A DNA stretch of 64,000 bases from Nothopassalora personata (GCA_033816765.1 CM066292.1:186001-250000); one strand, 5' to 3'; positions 44,335 to 55,380 are shown, counted from the first letter of the stretch. A program made the numbers and translations. The notes: generated by a model not told the origin, from the letters alone.

Positions 44335-44720
44335 GAGACTTACTTATAGTACGATACTATCCTATACTTCTAAGGAGTATAATATACTATACCCTAGACT
44401 TTTAAGGAGTACGATACGCTCGCCCTATGCTTCTAAGGAGTACGATACGATCCTACCCTAGACTTCTAAGGAGTACGGTACAATGCTACTACCGTAAACT
44501 TATAAGGAGTACGGTACGATCCTACTACCGTAAACTTATAAGGAGTACGATATACTACTACCGTAATCCTTATAAGGAGTAGGATATATTACCGTAAACT
44601 TTTAAGGAGTAGGACATATTACTATCGTAAACTTCTTAGGAGTATGACATTTTAGTACCGTAAACTTCTTAGGAGTAACCTAGGATATATTACTACCGTA
44701 AACTTCTAAGGAGTAGAGAT
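44335..44720 (+). repeat. tandem array, ~35-40-bp unit with TTCTAAGGAGTA and ACCGTAAACTT blocks
   Basis: About ten units, each with an (A)CTTNTAAGGAGTACGATA-like core followed by a CCTACTACCGTAAA-like block, with differences mainly C/T and A/G. Confidence 0.8.
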
Positions 44721-44818
44721 CGTAGTACTTAGCGCCCCGGTATTATAGATACTACGGTCTAAACGAGTATATCTAAACGCCTATATCTAGATACTCTCGG
44801 GGTACGGTATCTATAAAC

Positions 44819-44862
44819 ATACTAGGAGTAGCTAAAACCGGCTAATTTTACCTACTCCTAGT
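44819..44862. repeat. near-palindromic repeat ending in CTACTCCTAGTA (copy 2)
   Basis: It has the same arms as the copy at 43029-43071. The centre differs (ACCGGCTAATTTTA). It lies just left of the catalytic-core block of the integrase-core gene. Confidence 0.7.
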
Positions 44863-45507
44863 ATATTTACGACTATATTATCCCTACGTACCTGGCTAAC
44901 ATTTCCTTCTAGGGACTATATCTATAGTATTACCCGCGGGATTTACGCTATACCCTTTCGCGCCCGTAAGCTAAGGGAACTAAGATTCTAACCCGCCTAT
45001 AGTCGTCTAATAGCTATAAGCTCGAATAATATCTAGTCGATTAATACCTATTATAAGCTTAAACTATTCTTTAGTATTTAGATCTACGTCTATATTAACT
45101 TTTTCTCGCAAATAATTATCTAGACCTATATTAGTAACCTAGCTAAAACAAAGTTCTCTATATTCTCGTAGTACCTTAAGGAAATAACTAGGAGAGGCTT
45201 TTAGCTAAGAGCCGTATAGTCTAATAAGGGTATTAAGATAACGATACTTACGAACGCCTACCTTAAATTACGAGAGCTATTTAAAGAGTAACCTCTTAAC
45301 TTCTCCTAGTACTTCTAGTATACTATAAGTAAGGGTAATAATACCGTCGAGTACTAGAATAGCGAATTCGTAAAAGGTGTATCTATCTAAGACCTACGCG
45401 TAGTATCTCTAGCTCTACTAACGCCCTTTAGGTACACTTAATACGTAGCGAGATATATTCGGTAAGATTAAGGATAACGGCTAGTACAACTCAAATTATA
45501 AGGCTAA

Positions 45508-45941
45508 TGTTACGGTTCGGATGAAGGACGGTGCAGGACGTGGCATGGGGAGGAAGAATCAGAAGACACGAACCAATCGCTAGGAAGAGAAAGGAACCCC
45601 ACGTCCGGGTCACGTGCACGACCGCGCGCTTAGTGCATGGTCGAACACGACCGCAGAAGTAGCGTATGGACGTACACGACCACACGACCAGACGACCGGT
45701 CGAGTGGACAGACGGACATCTAACACCGGATGGCATACGAACCTCCTTTGTATTTAGGAACGCTAGAAACCCTTATGGTTCTGATGCGTTCAACTCATGT
45801 TACTATCTCACTGATTGGAATACAACTCTTATTCCTATCATTCATCTTCGCTCAGCTTGCTTCAGCCTCTCCAAAGAATAATACCGCCACGTGACTTGAC
45901 TTATCTCTCTTTGAGACTAGCCCTGGAACGAGACAATAACA
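45508..45941 (+). mobile_element. solo LTR of the Gypsy-1/Gypsy-3 family, barely RIP-affected
   Basis: This 434-bp unit begins TGTTACGG and ends CAATAACA. It is flanked by a perfect GCTAA duplication (45503-45507, 45942-45946). It matches the Gypsy-3 LTR in inverse orientation over its right half (GTATTTAGGAACGCTAGAAA onward). CpA and TpG are frequent, unlike the surrounding DNA. It splits the integrase-core pseudogene. Short frames inside it are not genes. Confidence 0.85.
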
Positions 45942-46313
45942 GCTAATTGTATAGTATTCCTTATAGTCTATATACCTATTATCCGTACTACTATTACTAA
46001 CTTTATCGAATACTAAAATATATACTACGTACGATACTAGGCTAACGCGGAGTCGTACTATTTAGTAATACTAGAGTTACTATACTAATACCCTAAGCTA
46101 TTTAGTAGAGCCCGTAATATAGGAAGGCTAATCGACCGTAACTATCTATAGATTTAGTACTAGTAGAACTATACGTAATAATTTAACCTTAAAGCCTACC
46201 TACCGCCGGTAACACTATTATAGTATTAAAATGCCCTTAAGATACTAGACTTCCCCCGCGAGCTAGATAGAACTAAACGTAGTAACGATCCTACGAATAG
46301 ATCTATCCGTATA

Positions 46314-46519
46314 TGTCACGATCCAAGCGTGCACCGGCGCTGCAGCCCAATCAAACCTGAGGCAGCAGCCGCCAAGAATCAGGTGACATTGATTAGTCAC
46401 CTGCAGCCTTTTCACAAGCAGCCCCTTCAATTCTAGCTTAGACACATGCAATCTACTATCTGCTTTTGAAACACCTTTATGAGCCCATTTCATGACTTCC
46501 AACCACTTGTAACGTGATA
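46314..46519. mobile_element. 206-bp MITE-like insertion without RIP
   Basis: Ordinary-composition DNA sits abruptly in TpA-rich sequence. Imperfect inverted ends (TGTCACGATCCAAG versus the complement of CTTGTAACGTGATA) and a perfect GTATA duplication (46309-46313, 46520-46524) mark the insertion. It has no coding capacity; the minus-strand frame crossing it is chance. Confidence 0.65.
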
Positions 46520-46524
46520 GTATA

Positions 46525-47873
46525 TACTTTCCCGTATATCGTAAGCTACGTTAGATAATAGCTATATTTCTTTTAGGTAGTAGTAAGCTCGCTAAGTTTA
46601 AACGGCTAAGAGATAGTAAGGAGCTATAGCTATCCGATTACTTAAGATCTATATTCGCTACTACTAACGAGCCGGTATAGATAAATAATATAGTCGTTAT
46701 CCGTATTATTATATCTATGCTAGTTAAGGGTCGTTACTAGAGTACTAAATAAATCCTAATTATAATAGGTAGCTATATTGCATTTTTAAATTAAACACCT
46801 TATCTTTAGTATTAACGACTATCTTTAGTTATTACTATCGATCCTATCTACCGATCCTATTTACTAACCTCGAGTATACCTTAATACTATACTAATAATA
46901 GCGAACGGTTTAAGGTAGGAGATAGATTCTACGGTAAGTACGGTTGTCCGAGGCTAGCTCCGGGCGATTCTACATTAAATCCTATTATTTAAATAGACAA
47001 TAATACTATAGCTCAAAGCTATCCGCTAGTAAGTAGTCTACCGGTAAGTAGTCTACTAATAAGGACCGTATTAGCGGTTATATTAGGAGGTAGCCGTACT
47101 AATAGGGCGTACACTAGTATAGGGAACGTATTCTATAATATAGGTTAGGCCGAGAAGAAGAGTTAGTATAAAAGTAGGAACCGGTTAATTCCTAATACTA
47201 CGTTTAATCTAATATATTCTAATACTCCGTAACCTATAGAGAGGTACCTCTATTTAGATGATAAGGGCGATATACTTAAAGTAGAGTTATAATATATATC
47301 TTATATAAATAGTAAGGGTAAGGGTAAGTAGACCGTACGACCGGCAATCCGATTTAACTATACCTTATTCGACGTTTCTATCTTATTAAAGGAAGGCTCT
47401 CGCCTCCTTATCTATAGCGAGCCTATTTAAATAGGTATATAGTATCTCTAAGAGTCCTAAGATGTCTTTATACTAAAATTCCGCCGGTAGGCCGAGCTCG
47501 ATAGGCCTAAGTAGCTATTTAACTATATTATTAATAAGAAACACGATATATAAGAGATAATAGACGAGCTATACTACGCCTACAATCTTACCTAGAGTAT
47601 TAACGGCCGTAGTAACTAGCCCGTACACGTAAGACCGTTATTACTTAAGGCTAGTAAGATAGACGCTCTTAGCTATATATTTAATTATCGTTAAAGCGGC
47701 GTCTAATATCTAAAGCTTATCGTTATCGTTATCTAGGAGGTTTACGAGGTCTTCGATAATAATAGCCTCGGTAAGAATATAGCTAAGAAGATAAACGAGG
47801 TAAAGAGAAGTACTATACTAGATAGTATTAGCGGTATACGTAACTACGCCGCTAAAGATAGCCTATTTAGATC
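46525..47873 (+). pseudogene. RIP-degraded coding-like region, identity unknown
   Basis: One plus-strand frame is coding-like through TAG stops (for example RLAPGDSTLN, PIERYLYLDDKGDILKVEL, VRPAIRFNYTLFDVSILL). It could be the C-terminal continuation of the integrase-core gene or a second gene of the same element. It is cut at 47873 by Gypsy-4. No family is recognised. Confidence 0.4.
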
Positions 47874-48072
47874 TATTAGAACTACGAGGCTATATGGGGA
47901 TGTCGTAATATATAGTACGCCTACGATCTTCTAATCGTAGATAAACTAAAGCTTACCTTACTCTATAGACGCGTATAGCGTCTCTTAGTGTGCGTATTCG
48001 CGTTACGTACGGCTTACTAAGCCGGGTATAGCCGTATTATATATACGGGTTAGCTATAGGCTACCCTTATAA
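47874..48072 (-). repeat. Gypsy-4 3' LTR (left)
   Basis: This 199-bp repeat matches 55419-55617. The plus-strand start is TATTAGAACTACGAGG; the end is CTACCCTTATAA. Changes are mainly transitions. Confidence 0.75.
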
Positions 48073-48932
48073 CTACCTCCCCTTCTAGGACGAGCTACCC
48101 TTAGCTCGCGGCTTTAGGAGGTTTCTATATAAGTAATCTATCTACTTCTCGTAGATTCCGTTACTATATAACCCGCCTACGGGTCTCGTACGTGTCGTTA
48201 TTAGGGTATAGGTAGTTAATGTTATAGTTACCTAGTTAACTAACTCGAGGGTTTAAGAAGTATACCCTCTTCCCCCTTTTCCTTCTTCTTTCTTATACTA
48301 CGATCCCGTAGTATACCGTACCCGTACTACTAGCGATCTACTAGCTCCTCGCTAGCGACTATCTAGCGACTCGCTAGTACTACTATAGCTTTAGAAGAAG
48401 CTATTTAAGATTAACTACGCTAGAAGGCCCTTATAGGCGGTATCTTAGTACTACTAATACTATTACTAGTACTACTATAGATGTCTAGCGCGCTCGGCGT
48501 ACTAGATACGCTAGCGAAGCGTAAGTTTAGCGTACTAGCGCCGTAGACCCCTAAGTTATTACTAGCTAAGCGTCTAGGTATAGATATTAAGATATACTTA
48601 CGGTACCTCCTATACTTCGTAACTAGTAAGTATTTACTACGCTTATCGCTTACGATACGCTTACTAACCGTATAGTAGACGAGCTAGATACGTGTAATAG
48701 TATTACTACCGGCGAGCTACTTAAGAAGTATAGGCGCTATAGGTTAAGTAGGTACCCGTACGTTAGTAATACTAGCGTCGCTATCGTATAGCTAGTAGCT
48801 CGCCTACGAACCGCCCGCGCCTACTACGATAAGCTTATCTAGGGGCTTAGTAATCCTCCTACTAAGGAGGAGTAGGATACTCTAGACTAGTAGTACGAGC
48901 TCTACTCCTAGCTAGGCGAGTAGATCTTAGGT

Positions 48933-49693
48933 TTGATTGATTATTCCATTAACGTGCTATTTGAGTCAAAGACTATGCAACACGGGTCTCGAGAACGAGA
49001 CCAAAATTTGAGAGAAGGAGAAAAGCCCCGTCGTACCCCGGACGTAAAAACTCCTTAAAAGATGCGAGCAACGCTCGCTATTCGAACCGTAAATCGAATA
49101 TATTGCGGCGTAGTACGCGCGTACCCGGTAGTCGTGTCTTGTCGAGAATTGCGGTTTGTCGCCTTGCCCCGGGCGAGACAAGTTTTGCGCCCGTGTCTCG
49201 TTCTTGTTTTAAAAAGCCAAGCCGGCCGTACCCGTACGCACCGAGCAAAATCCCAAGAAACACCCGTTGCCTCTGTTTCAATCCAGTCGCGTTCTCCGGT
49301 CTCGAGTGTAGCTCCTCGGTCGCAGTGGCCTCGCTGTCGTCCCCCCCTCGGCCTCTCTTGGTTCCAGCCGTGCAGTATACGTGGTTTGCGCCCCTAAACG
49401 CCTCTCTTGGTTCCAGCCGGCAGTTTACGTGGTTTGCCGGGACGACAGGTAGACAGCGCCTTCGTTGTTCGAGCGACGTGTACGCTATGTACGTCGCTTT
49501 CCCTTCTCGCAGTTCCGGAGTTCTTGTTTGTAGATTTTGAGCGTATCTCGTTCGTTCGGTTCGTCCGACCTGTCTTTTCTTGTTTCGAGTCGAGTAGGCT
49601 TGTATTTTTCGAGAGAGAGAGTCTTAGTTTCTCTTCGTCGTAACGAAGATACTTACGTCGTCCGCCGCGTGAAGGCGCTCTCTATAGGACGAC
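48933..49693 (-). mobile_element. short non-autonomous retroelement with 5' HDV-like ribozyme (copy 2, full length)
   Basis: This 761-bp unit is flanked by a perfect 14-bp duplication AGTAGATCTTAGGT (48919-48932, 49694-49707). On the minus strand it starts GTCGTCCTATAGAGAG and ends in TCAA repeats, a simple-repeat tail typical of LINE/SINE-type retroposition. A hairpin (GGTCTCG-TTCT-CGAGACC, 48985-49002) lies near its 3' end. It shows no RIP and is nearly identical to the copy at 62604-63376. Frames up to 145 residues exist, but no RT domain, so it must rely on a partner. A GGTTCGAA B-box-like word lies near the 3' end, and no full Pol III promoter is evident. It is inserted in Gypsy-4. Confidence 0.88.
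49616..49693 (-). ncRNA. HDV-like self-cleaving ribozyme (copy 2)
   Basis: The minus-strand first 78 nt fold by eye into the HDV double pseudoknot. P1 is GTCGTCC (49693-49687) with GGACGAC (49663-49657). P2 is AGAGAG with CTCTCT (49621-49616). P3 is GCC/GGC around the loop TTCACGC. P4 is CTTCGT/ACGAAG with a TACG loop. The P4-P2 joining strand contains CTAAG, as in the HDV antigenomic ribozyme around its catalytic C (here 49627). Cleavage would fall exactly at the element's 5' boundary. P1.1 appears weak (one G-C). Confidence 0.82.
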
Positions 49694-50689
49694 AGTAGAT
49701 CTTAGGTATAAGTACTACGCCTCGTAAGCGCTCCGTACGCTCGCTACGTACGGCGTACTATTGCTTTTTATATAACTCGGCTAACCTCCTCCTAGGGTAA
49801 GAGGTCTTATAGCGTATATAAGAATAAGCGTATAGGCGAGACCCGCGTACGCTTCGCCGGCGGCTCCTCTACTACTACCCCTACCTCCGCCGCTACTACT
49901 ACGTCCGTAGTTCTATAGTAAGAGTAGAATAGTACCCTTAATAGGCTCTTCGAGCTCGGGCGTACTATAAGTACTATGTATGTCGTATATGTATCCTATA
50001 CTAACCGTAGTTATAGTTCTTATAGGTTAGAAACATTAATACTACTATCGCTAATAGGGAGTTTTTACCTCCCGCCCTACGCGGTAAGTATAATAAGGAG
50101 GATAAGGAGGATAATAATAACGAGTAATCGCGCGTTCCGCGTATACTAGCCGCTTACTACGCGCCTATTTTCTATCTACGTAGCGCCGTTACGCGCCTAT
50201 AAAAGTTTACTTTTTTAAATAAATAATCTTCTCTTTACTCTTCTCTCTCCTCTCCTCTCCTCTCTCTCTAATATTATTACTATCGGGAGTGTTTACTTAA
50301 CTAAGTAAGCGAGCCTTTTAGTAAGACGGAGTACGCTAGGAGTTCTATATATATAGCCTATAGCTAATGTTACTATCGGGCGTAGAGGCCTCTCTCCTAT
50401 ATATATACTATTGGATAAGGCCTCCCCTCCGTATTATTAATAAAAAGAGAAGGTTATATCTAAAGGGTAAGGTCCTTATATCTAGCTACCCAAGGGTTAA
50501 GGCCTAAATGTACGGTCTATACTCTCTCTTCTACGCCTTATATTACCTTCGTAGACCCCTTATATTCGGCTACTATACGCGTAGTATTCGCGAATCCTTC
50601 CGCGCCTTATATCGTCTTCGCTAACGCCTTATATTTGGCTACTATACGTATAGTATTCGGAAGTCCTTATACTAGCTCCTAGCTATTAT

Positions 50690-50840
50690 ATTCCTCTAGC
50701 TAGCCCTTCTATCGCACTAGGTACTACACTTTACCCTTATACTTACGCTTTCCTAGTACTACCTCTACTTTATATTTACCGTCCTTATTAGCGAGGTACA
50801 TAGTACCTCTATCCTTCTCGCTACCCGCGTACGGCTCGAG
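50690..50840 (-). pseudogene. Gypsy-4 chromodomain
   Basis: The minus-strand frame reads YKVEVVLGKRKYKGKV*YLVR*KG*LEEYNS*ELV, matching a chromodomain with Trp/Gln positions turned into stops. It ends the Gypsy-4 polyprotein. Confidence 0.65.
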
Positions 50841-51199
50841 GAGGGATATATAAAATATATTATAGATTCTTAATTCTACTAGTAGTACTAGGCGGTATAC
50901 CTACGAACCGATAGCGTCGATAATAGATACAGTCTAATAAACTTCGGACCTATCTTCTTCTTTAGTAATACTAACCTTAGGTTCTTTATAGATAATAAGA
51001 CTATATTGCCTACGTAATAGCTCTTAGCCTTATAAGTCTTATTATAGTAGCAAGCCTAGTCGGCTACTACGGTTTCCTAGCGCTTTGTAAGTATAGCGCG
51101 CATTTCTCGTATACGGTTAACTAAGTCTACCGCTACTAGTACCTCCCCTTTCCGGATCTTACCTCAAGATCCTATAGGTCTTAGGGTAATCTTTAGTCT

Positions 51200-54100
51200 C
51201 TAACTATACGCTATTTCGAATAGGCTTATACGTAGCGCAGAATAGACGCTATTATTATATACAAATTTAGTAATAGCTAGCTACTTAGCCTACTCTATCT
51301 AGTTCTCGCTATAGTAATAATAAAGGTACTATTCTAAGATTTAGTTTACCCTCTTAGTCTAACTATTAGTCTAACTATTAGTCTAACTATTAGTCTAACT
51401 ATTAGTCTAAGGGTTGAATGCTATTCATAGCTTACGCTTTACCTACGCCTCGAAGTAGAAGTTACTCTAGAACCTAATTATAAAAACTAACCCGCGGTTA
51501 CTTACTATACCCGCTAGAATACTATAATGCCGTACGACTTCGTCTCGTAAGATCCTCGTAAGCTTAGCGGCTATATATATCTTAGTCGTAGGAATGTAAA
51601 AGTTTATTTTAGAGTAGCGGTCGACGATTACTAGGATTGTATTATATACGTATTCTCCTCGCTTATTTAGCGGTAGGTCCGTTATAAAATCTATAGTAAT
51701 TTCTTACTATAGACCGTCTAGCCTAGGTAGTAGTTATAGCTTACCGTAGGGTTAATAGCGCCTCGCCTTCGAGGTTTAATACGCTCTATAGTTTCTAATA
51801 TACTCCCTTATATCTTTACTAAGTAATTCCTACTAGTAGTAACGTCGTAGTAGCTGTTTAGTCTTTACCTTACTAAAGTGCTATACTAGTAGGTCGTTAT
51901 AATATATATAGAGTAACTATACCCTTACTACGTAATTTTTAGGTACGATAATTACGTTTCTATAATAGACTAAGCCGTCTTTTATATACTAATCCTTAGC
52001 GTCCACTTCGCTAGGCGCCTACGATAAGTATACGACGTACCTATTATCTCTCCCCTATACGATTTTTATTAGTAGTATAAGTAGTTCACCTAGGCCGCCT
52101 TATATTATTATAGCGTATACTCTTACTAGTAGCGATCGGGTCCCCTACGGCTCGTAGGCTTCTACTATTATTATCGCCGCCTTATCCTATATCTTCTCGT
52201 AGGTAGCGGTTACGTACCTTACTATAGGCTTGTCCTCTCTTAATCGGGATTCCTTCTAGAAAGATAGCTTACTTTATAGCGTAGGAAGTAAGTTCGACGT
52301 CTACTACGCTATATATACGTAGTTACTACGTCGCGATAGCGTATCGGCTAGGTTACTCTTTCTCGGCCTATACTCTACTACGAAGTTAAAAGACTATAGG
52401 AATGTTACCTATCGAGCTTACCTTCTATTTAGCTACTTTACTATTATAAAACCCTATAGGTTCGTATAGTTAAGTAGTACCTAAACCGTATATAATACGC
52501 CTTTAAGGTACGGTTACTAATACTTAAATACCTTTACTACTACTAGTAGCTCCTAGTTATAGGTCTTATAATTATACTTAGTAGGTACTATCTTACGAGA
52601 ATAGAAGGTAATTAGATACTACTAAGTCCTAAATAACTAAGAGATAATGCCTATAATCGTAAAACCTAAGGTATCCGTTTTAACCCTCGTACGTAACGAA
52701 GGGTCGAAGTACCTTAGGATAGGTACTCCGAGGAATCTAGCTTTTAGCCGTTAGAACGCTTACTCCTCGTAAGCGGACTATATAAGAGGCCCTTACTTCT
52801 TACTGTTCTTATATCTATTTAGTAGGTCTATTAATAGCTTCGCGATCCTCGAGTACCCTTTAATAAAACGCCTATAGAAGTTATAGAATCCTAGGAAGGA
52901 TTAAACCTTATAAAAACTCGTAGGCGTAGGCTATTCCTCGATTACGGCTACCCTACTCCTATCTATCGATAGGCCTATAACGCTTATAATAAACCCTAGG
53001 AACTTAGTACTCTCCTAGAAGAAGCTATACTTCTTTAGGTTTATAAATAGGGCGAACTTCTATAGTCTCTCTAGTACCGCGCGTACGGCTCGTACGTACT
53101 CCTTACGTATTACGCTATAGATAAGGATATTATCTAGGTAGACTACGTAGACATTATCTACTAACTTAGTAAGGGCCTTATTAATATACCCCTAAAAGGG
53201 GTAGCTAGTACCTTAGTTAACCGTATTGCGTATAAAACGTAGTCTTCTACTCGTCTCCTTACTTAATAGGAATACAGTAGTAGGTATCTTATAGGTCGAC
53301 TATAGTAAAGAGCCTCGTACCCTATAGCCTATCTAATATCTCGCTAATTAGGGGTAATAGATATTAGTTCTTTACTATAATCTCATTTAGGCCTCTATAA
53401 TCTATATAGAGCCTAAGAGTACCGTTCTTCTTTAGTATAAATAGGATAGGCGTACCCGCCTCGCTTACGGTTTACATAATCTACCCCTTCTCTATTACTT
53501 ACGTAAGGTATTCCTTTATGGCCTCTAGCTTAGTTAAGGACTAGTAGTATAGCGGCTTAAAAGGGGTTTCTTTCCTTCTACGAGATTGATTATATTCTTA
53601 ACCCCGTCGGGTATCTTACGCTTTACCTACTTATTAGGTACGTATATATCTCGGAAGTCTATAAACTCTTTAGGCTATAAAGGACCCTCTCCTTTAGATA
53701 CTACTATAGTAATAACCCGAATACTTATCGTATATACGTACTTTAAGTTCTCGAGATCCTTAAGGAACTCGCGTATATTACGCTACTAAATCGTAGGCAT
53801 CTCTATACCGTAGAACTACTAGTTATCCTTATCGGCCTTTATAATCTAATTACGATACTACTAGGGCCTACCTAAGATAACTAACGGCCTACCTATAGGC
53901 GCTATATAGTAGATAGCGTCGCTTACGCGCTCTACTCCTATATTGTTAGTAAGTCGTACGCGAACCGTATAGGCGCCGTAGTAATACCCTTAGTCCTACG
54001 CGTACGACTCTAGATTTAGAAGCTTTATACTATTAATAGGCTATATCTAGTATCGGAGTATATCCTCGTACGATACTAAGCTTAAATCCGTACTATTATC

Positions 54101-54300
54101 TAGGAGAAACGTAGCCTTGCAAAAGCCTTTACGTATCTCGACGGCGCCTTGTAAGTAATACGCTAGACTCGTATTAACTTACCTTAAGGGGTCTATATAG
54201 AAACTCGGACTTAGGAGTAACCCTTACCTAGTCCTCTACCTTTTCTCTATTTATCCTTCTTAGTTAAAGCCTCTATAGTTTCTAACCTATAAACCGCTTA
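51200..54300 (-). pseudogene. Gypsy-4 RT, RNase H and integrase
   Basis: The minus strand holds the RT catalytic region (YLDNILIYS, ~53113-53155; the second Asp reads Asn through G-to-A change) and, further along, FINLKKYSFFQESTKFLGFIIS (~52975-53040) and SFLGFYNFYRRFI (~52850-52890). RNase H and integrase follow to the left but are heavily stopped. A 12-bp array (TCTAACTATTAG) is at ~51345-51410. Confidence 0.65.
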
Positions 54301-54399
54301 CGTATTACGGTCCTTCTATAGGTGTCTACTTTAGTACTCCGTCTTATAGTAACCTTTCTTACCGTAGCCGTAGTATTCTACCTTCGACTTCTAGCTAGT

Positions 54400-55380
54400 C
54401 GTAGATAAGCTACCGGCGTCTCGCTACTAACTCGTACCCGAGGCGCCCGGTACTTAACTTAACTTCTATTATTTTAGGCGATTAGCCCGCTTATATACGT
54501 CCTTAGCTTTACGCTTACGACGCCTATACTATCCGCGGTCGTACTATCCGCTACTACCTCGGCGCTCGGTACTTTTAATATTCGAGGCTAGGACTACTAG
54601 CTCTTCCCTAGTTGTAGGGATATTATAGTAGCTAACGATAGCGGACCGTAAGCGAGGCGTAAGCTTTACTAGTAGGTACCGTACGTATTACGCTTCTAAG
54701 TAGTTACCTAACTAGTCCTCTATAATATCTAACTTAGTTACGAACTATCGTACTATCTACTTATCCTTCTACTTTATAACCTCGTACTCTAATATAACGT
54801 TAAGTACGCGATTTATAGGATCGCCGTATACGTTTTAATAGAACTCCTTAAAGTCCTAGTATATATACCCTACGAGATTAAAGACGCTATAGTTAGTATA
54901 CTATTACTTACTTACCTCTCCGCTAAGGTATATAACCCTATATAGGACCTTTAATTTATCCGTCGTATATGTAGTACCTAAGAGGGCGAAGATAAGTAAG
55001 AGCTCCCTAAGAAATACCCTTACCTTCCTTATTAAATTCCCTCTAAAAGACGTCGGCCCTTTTAGACGCGGTCGAGTCGTATATACTACGGCCGCGCTTC
55101 GTACTATAATATTATTATTAGTAGCTATAGAGATAGAGGTAGGGGTTATAGTAGGGAGGTAATCTTCTCTCCTCCCTCCTATCTACTCTAGAGGCGGTAA
55201 CGCTTATAGCGCGTAAGATCTCTAGCCGCTTAATCTCCTGCTATATCTCTTACTCTTTAATCTTAGCCCGTAAGGCCTCTCTTCTCGTAACTAAGGCTAT
55301 ATAACGTACCTACTACTATACTCTAGGGCTTAGGAGGGGCGTAGGTAACTCGCTATCGCGCGCGTCGCGATCGGGCTCTA
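54400..55380 (-). pseudogene. Gypsy-4 gag region
   Basis: This lies between the right LTR and RT, in gag position for a minus-strand element. It is heavily stopped and basic in places. No clear zinc knuckle was identified, so the call rests on position. Confidence 0.4.

Larger units (their letters stand above)
43200..46310 (+). pseudogene. RIP-degraded integrase-core (DDE) gene, interrupted
   Basis: Plus-strand translation through stops gives three blocks of one protein type. An N-terminal helix-turn-helix-like part is at 43200-43735 (YRKEIANLLLYRTYRNI, GVYITLPTLK). A catalytic-core part is at 44960-45500 (IYVYINFFS-x-IIIWTYISNLAKT, then V-SNKGIKITILTNAYLKLREL and TISKGNNTVEYWNSEFVKGV). A C-terminal part is at ~45950-46060 (YIPIIRTTITNFIEY). 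This is the order in fungal proteins annotated as integrase core domain. About 1.1 kb of unrelated sequence separates the first two blocks, and a solo LTR (45508-45941) separates the last two. Confidence 0.55.
48470..50125 (+). pseudogene. antisense coding-like frame in the 3' region of Gypsy-4, interrupted by a retroelement
   Basis: Between chromodomain and left LTR, the strand opposite to Gypsy-4 has a frame broken mainly by TAG: LLAKRLGIDIKIYLRYLLYF (~48560), ITTGELLKKYRRYRLSRYPY (~48700), and a tail reading ANREFLPPALRGKYNKEDKE (~50045-50105) before TAA. The retroelement copy at 48933-49693 sits inside it. Domain content is unknown. Confidence 0.4.

Noticed and set aside
45491..45881. frames of 71-81 residues on both strands
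   Set aside because: They lie within the solo LTR, which is non-coding.
49080..49095. B-box-like GGTTCGAA on the minus strand of the short retroelement
   Set aside because: It lies near the 3' end with no matching upstream A box, so a Pol III promoter is not supported.
49062..49540. 111- and 145-residue plus-strand frames in the short retroelement, and the 71-residue minus frame
   Set aside because: A one-base insertion between two otherwise near-identical copies changes the main frame, and no RT or other domain is present, so protein coding is not supported.
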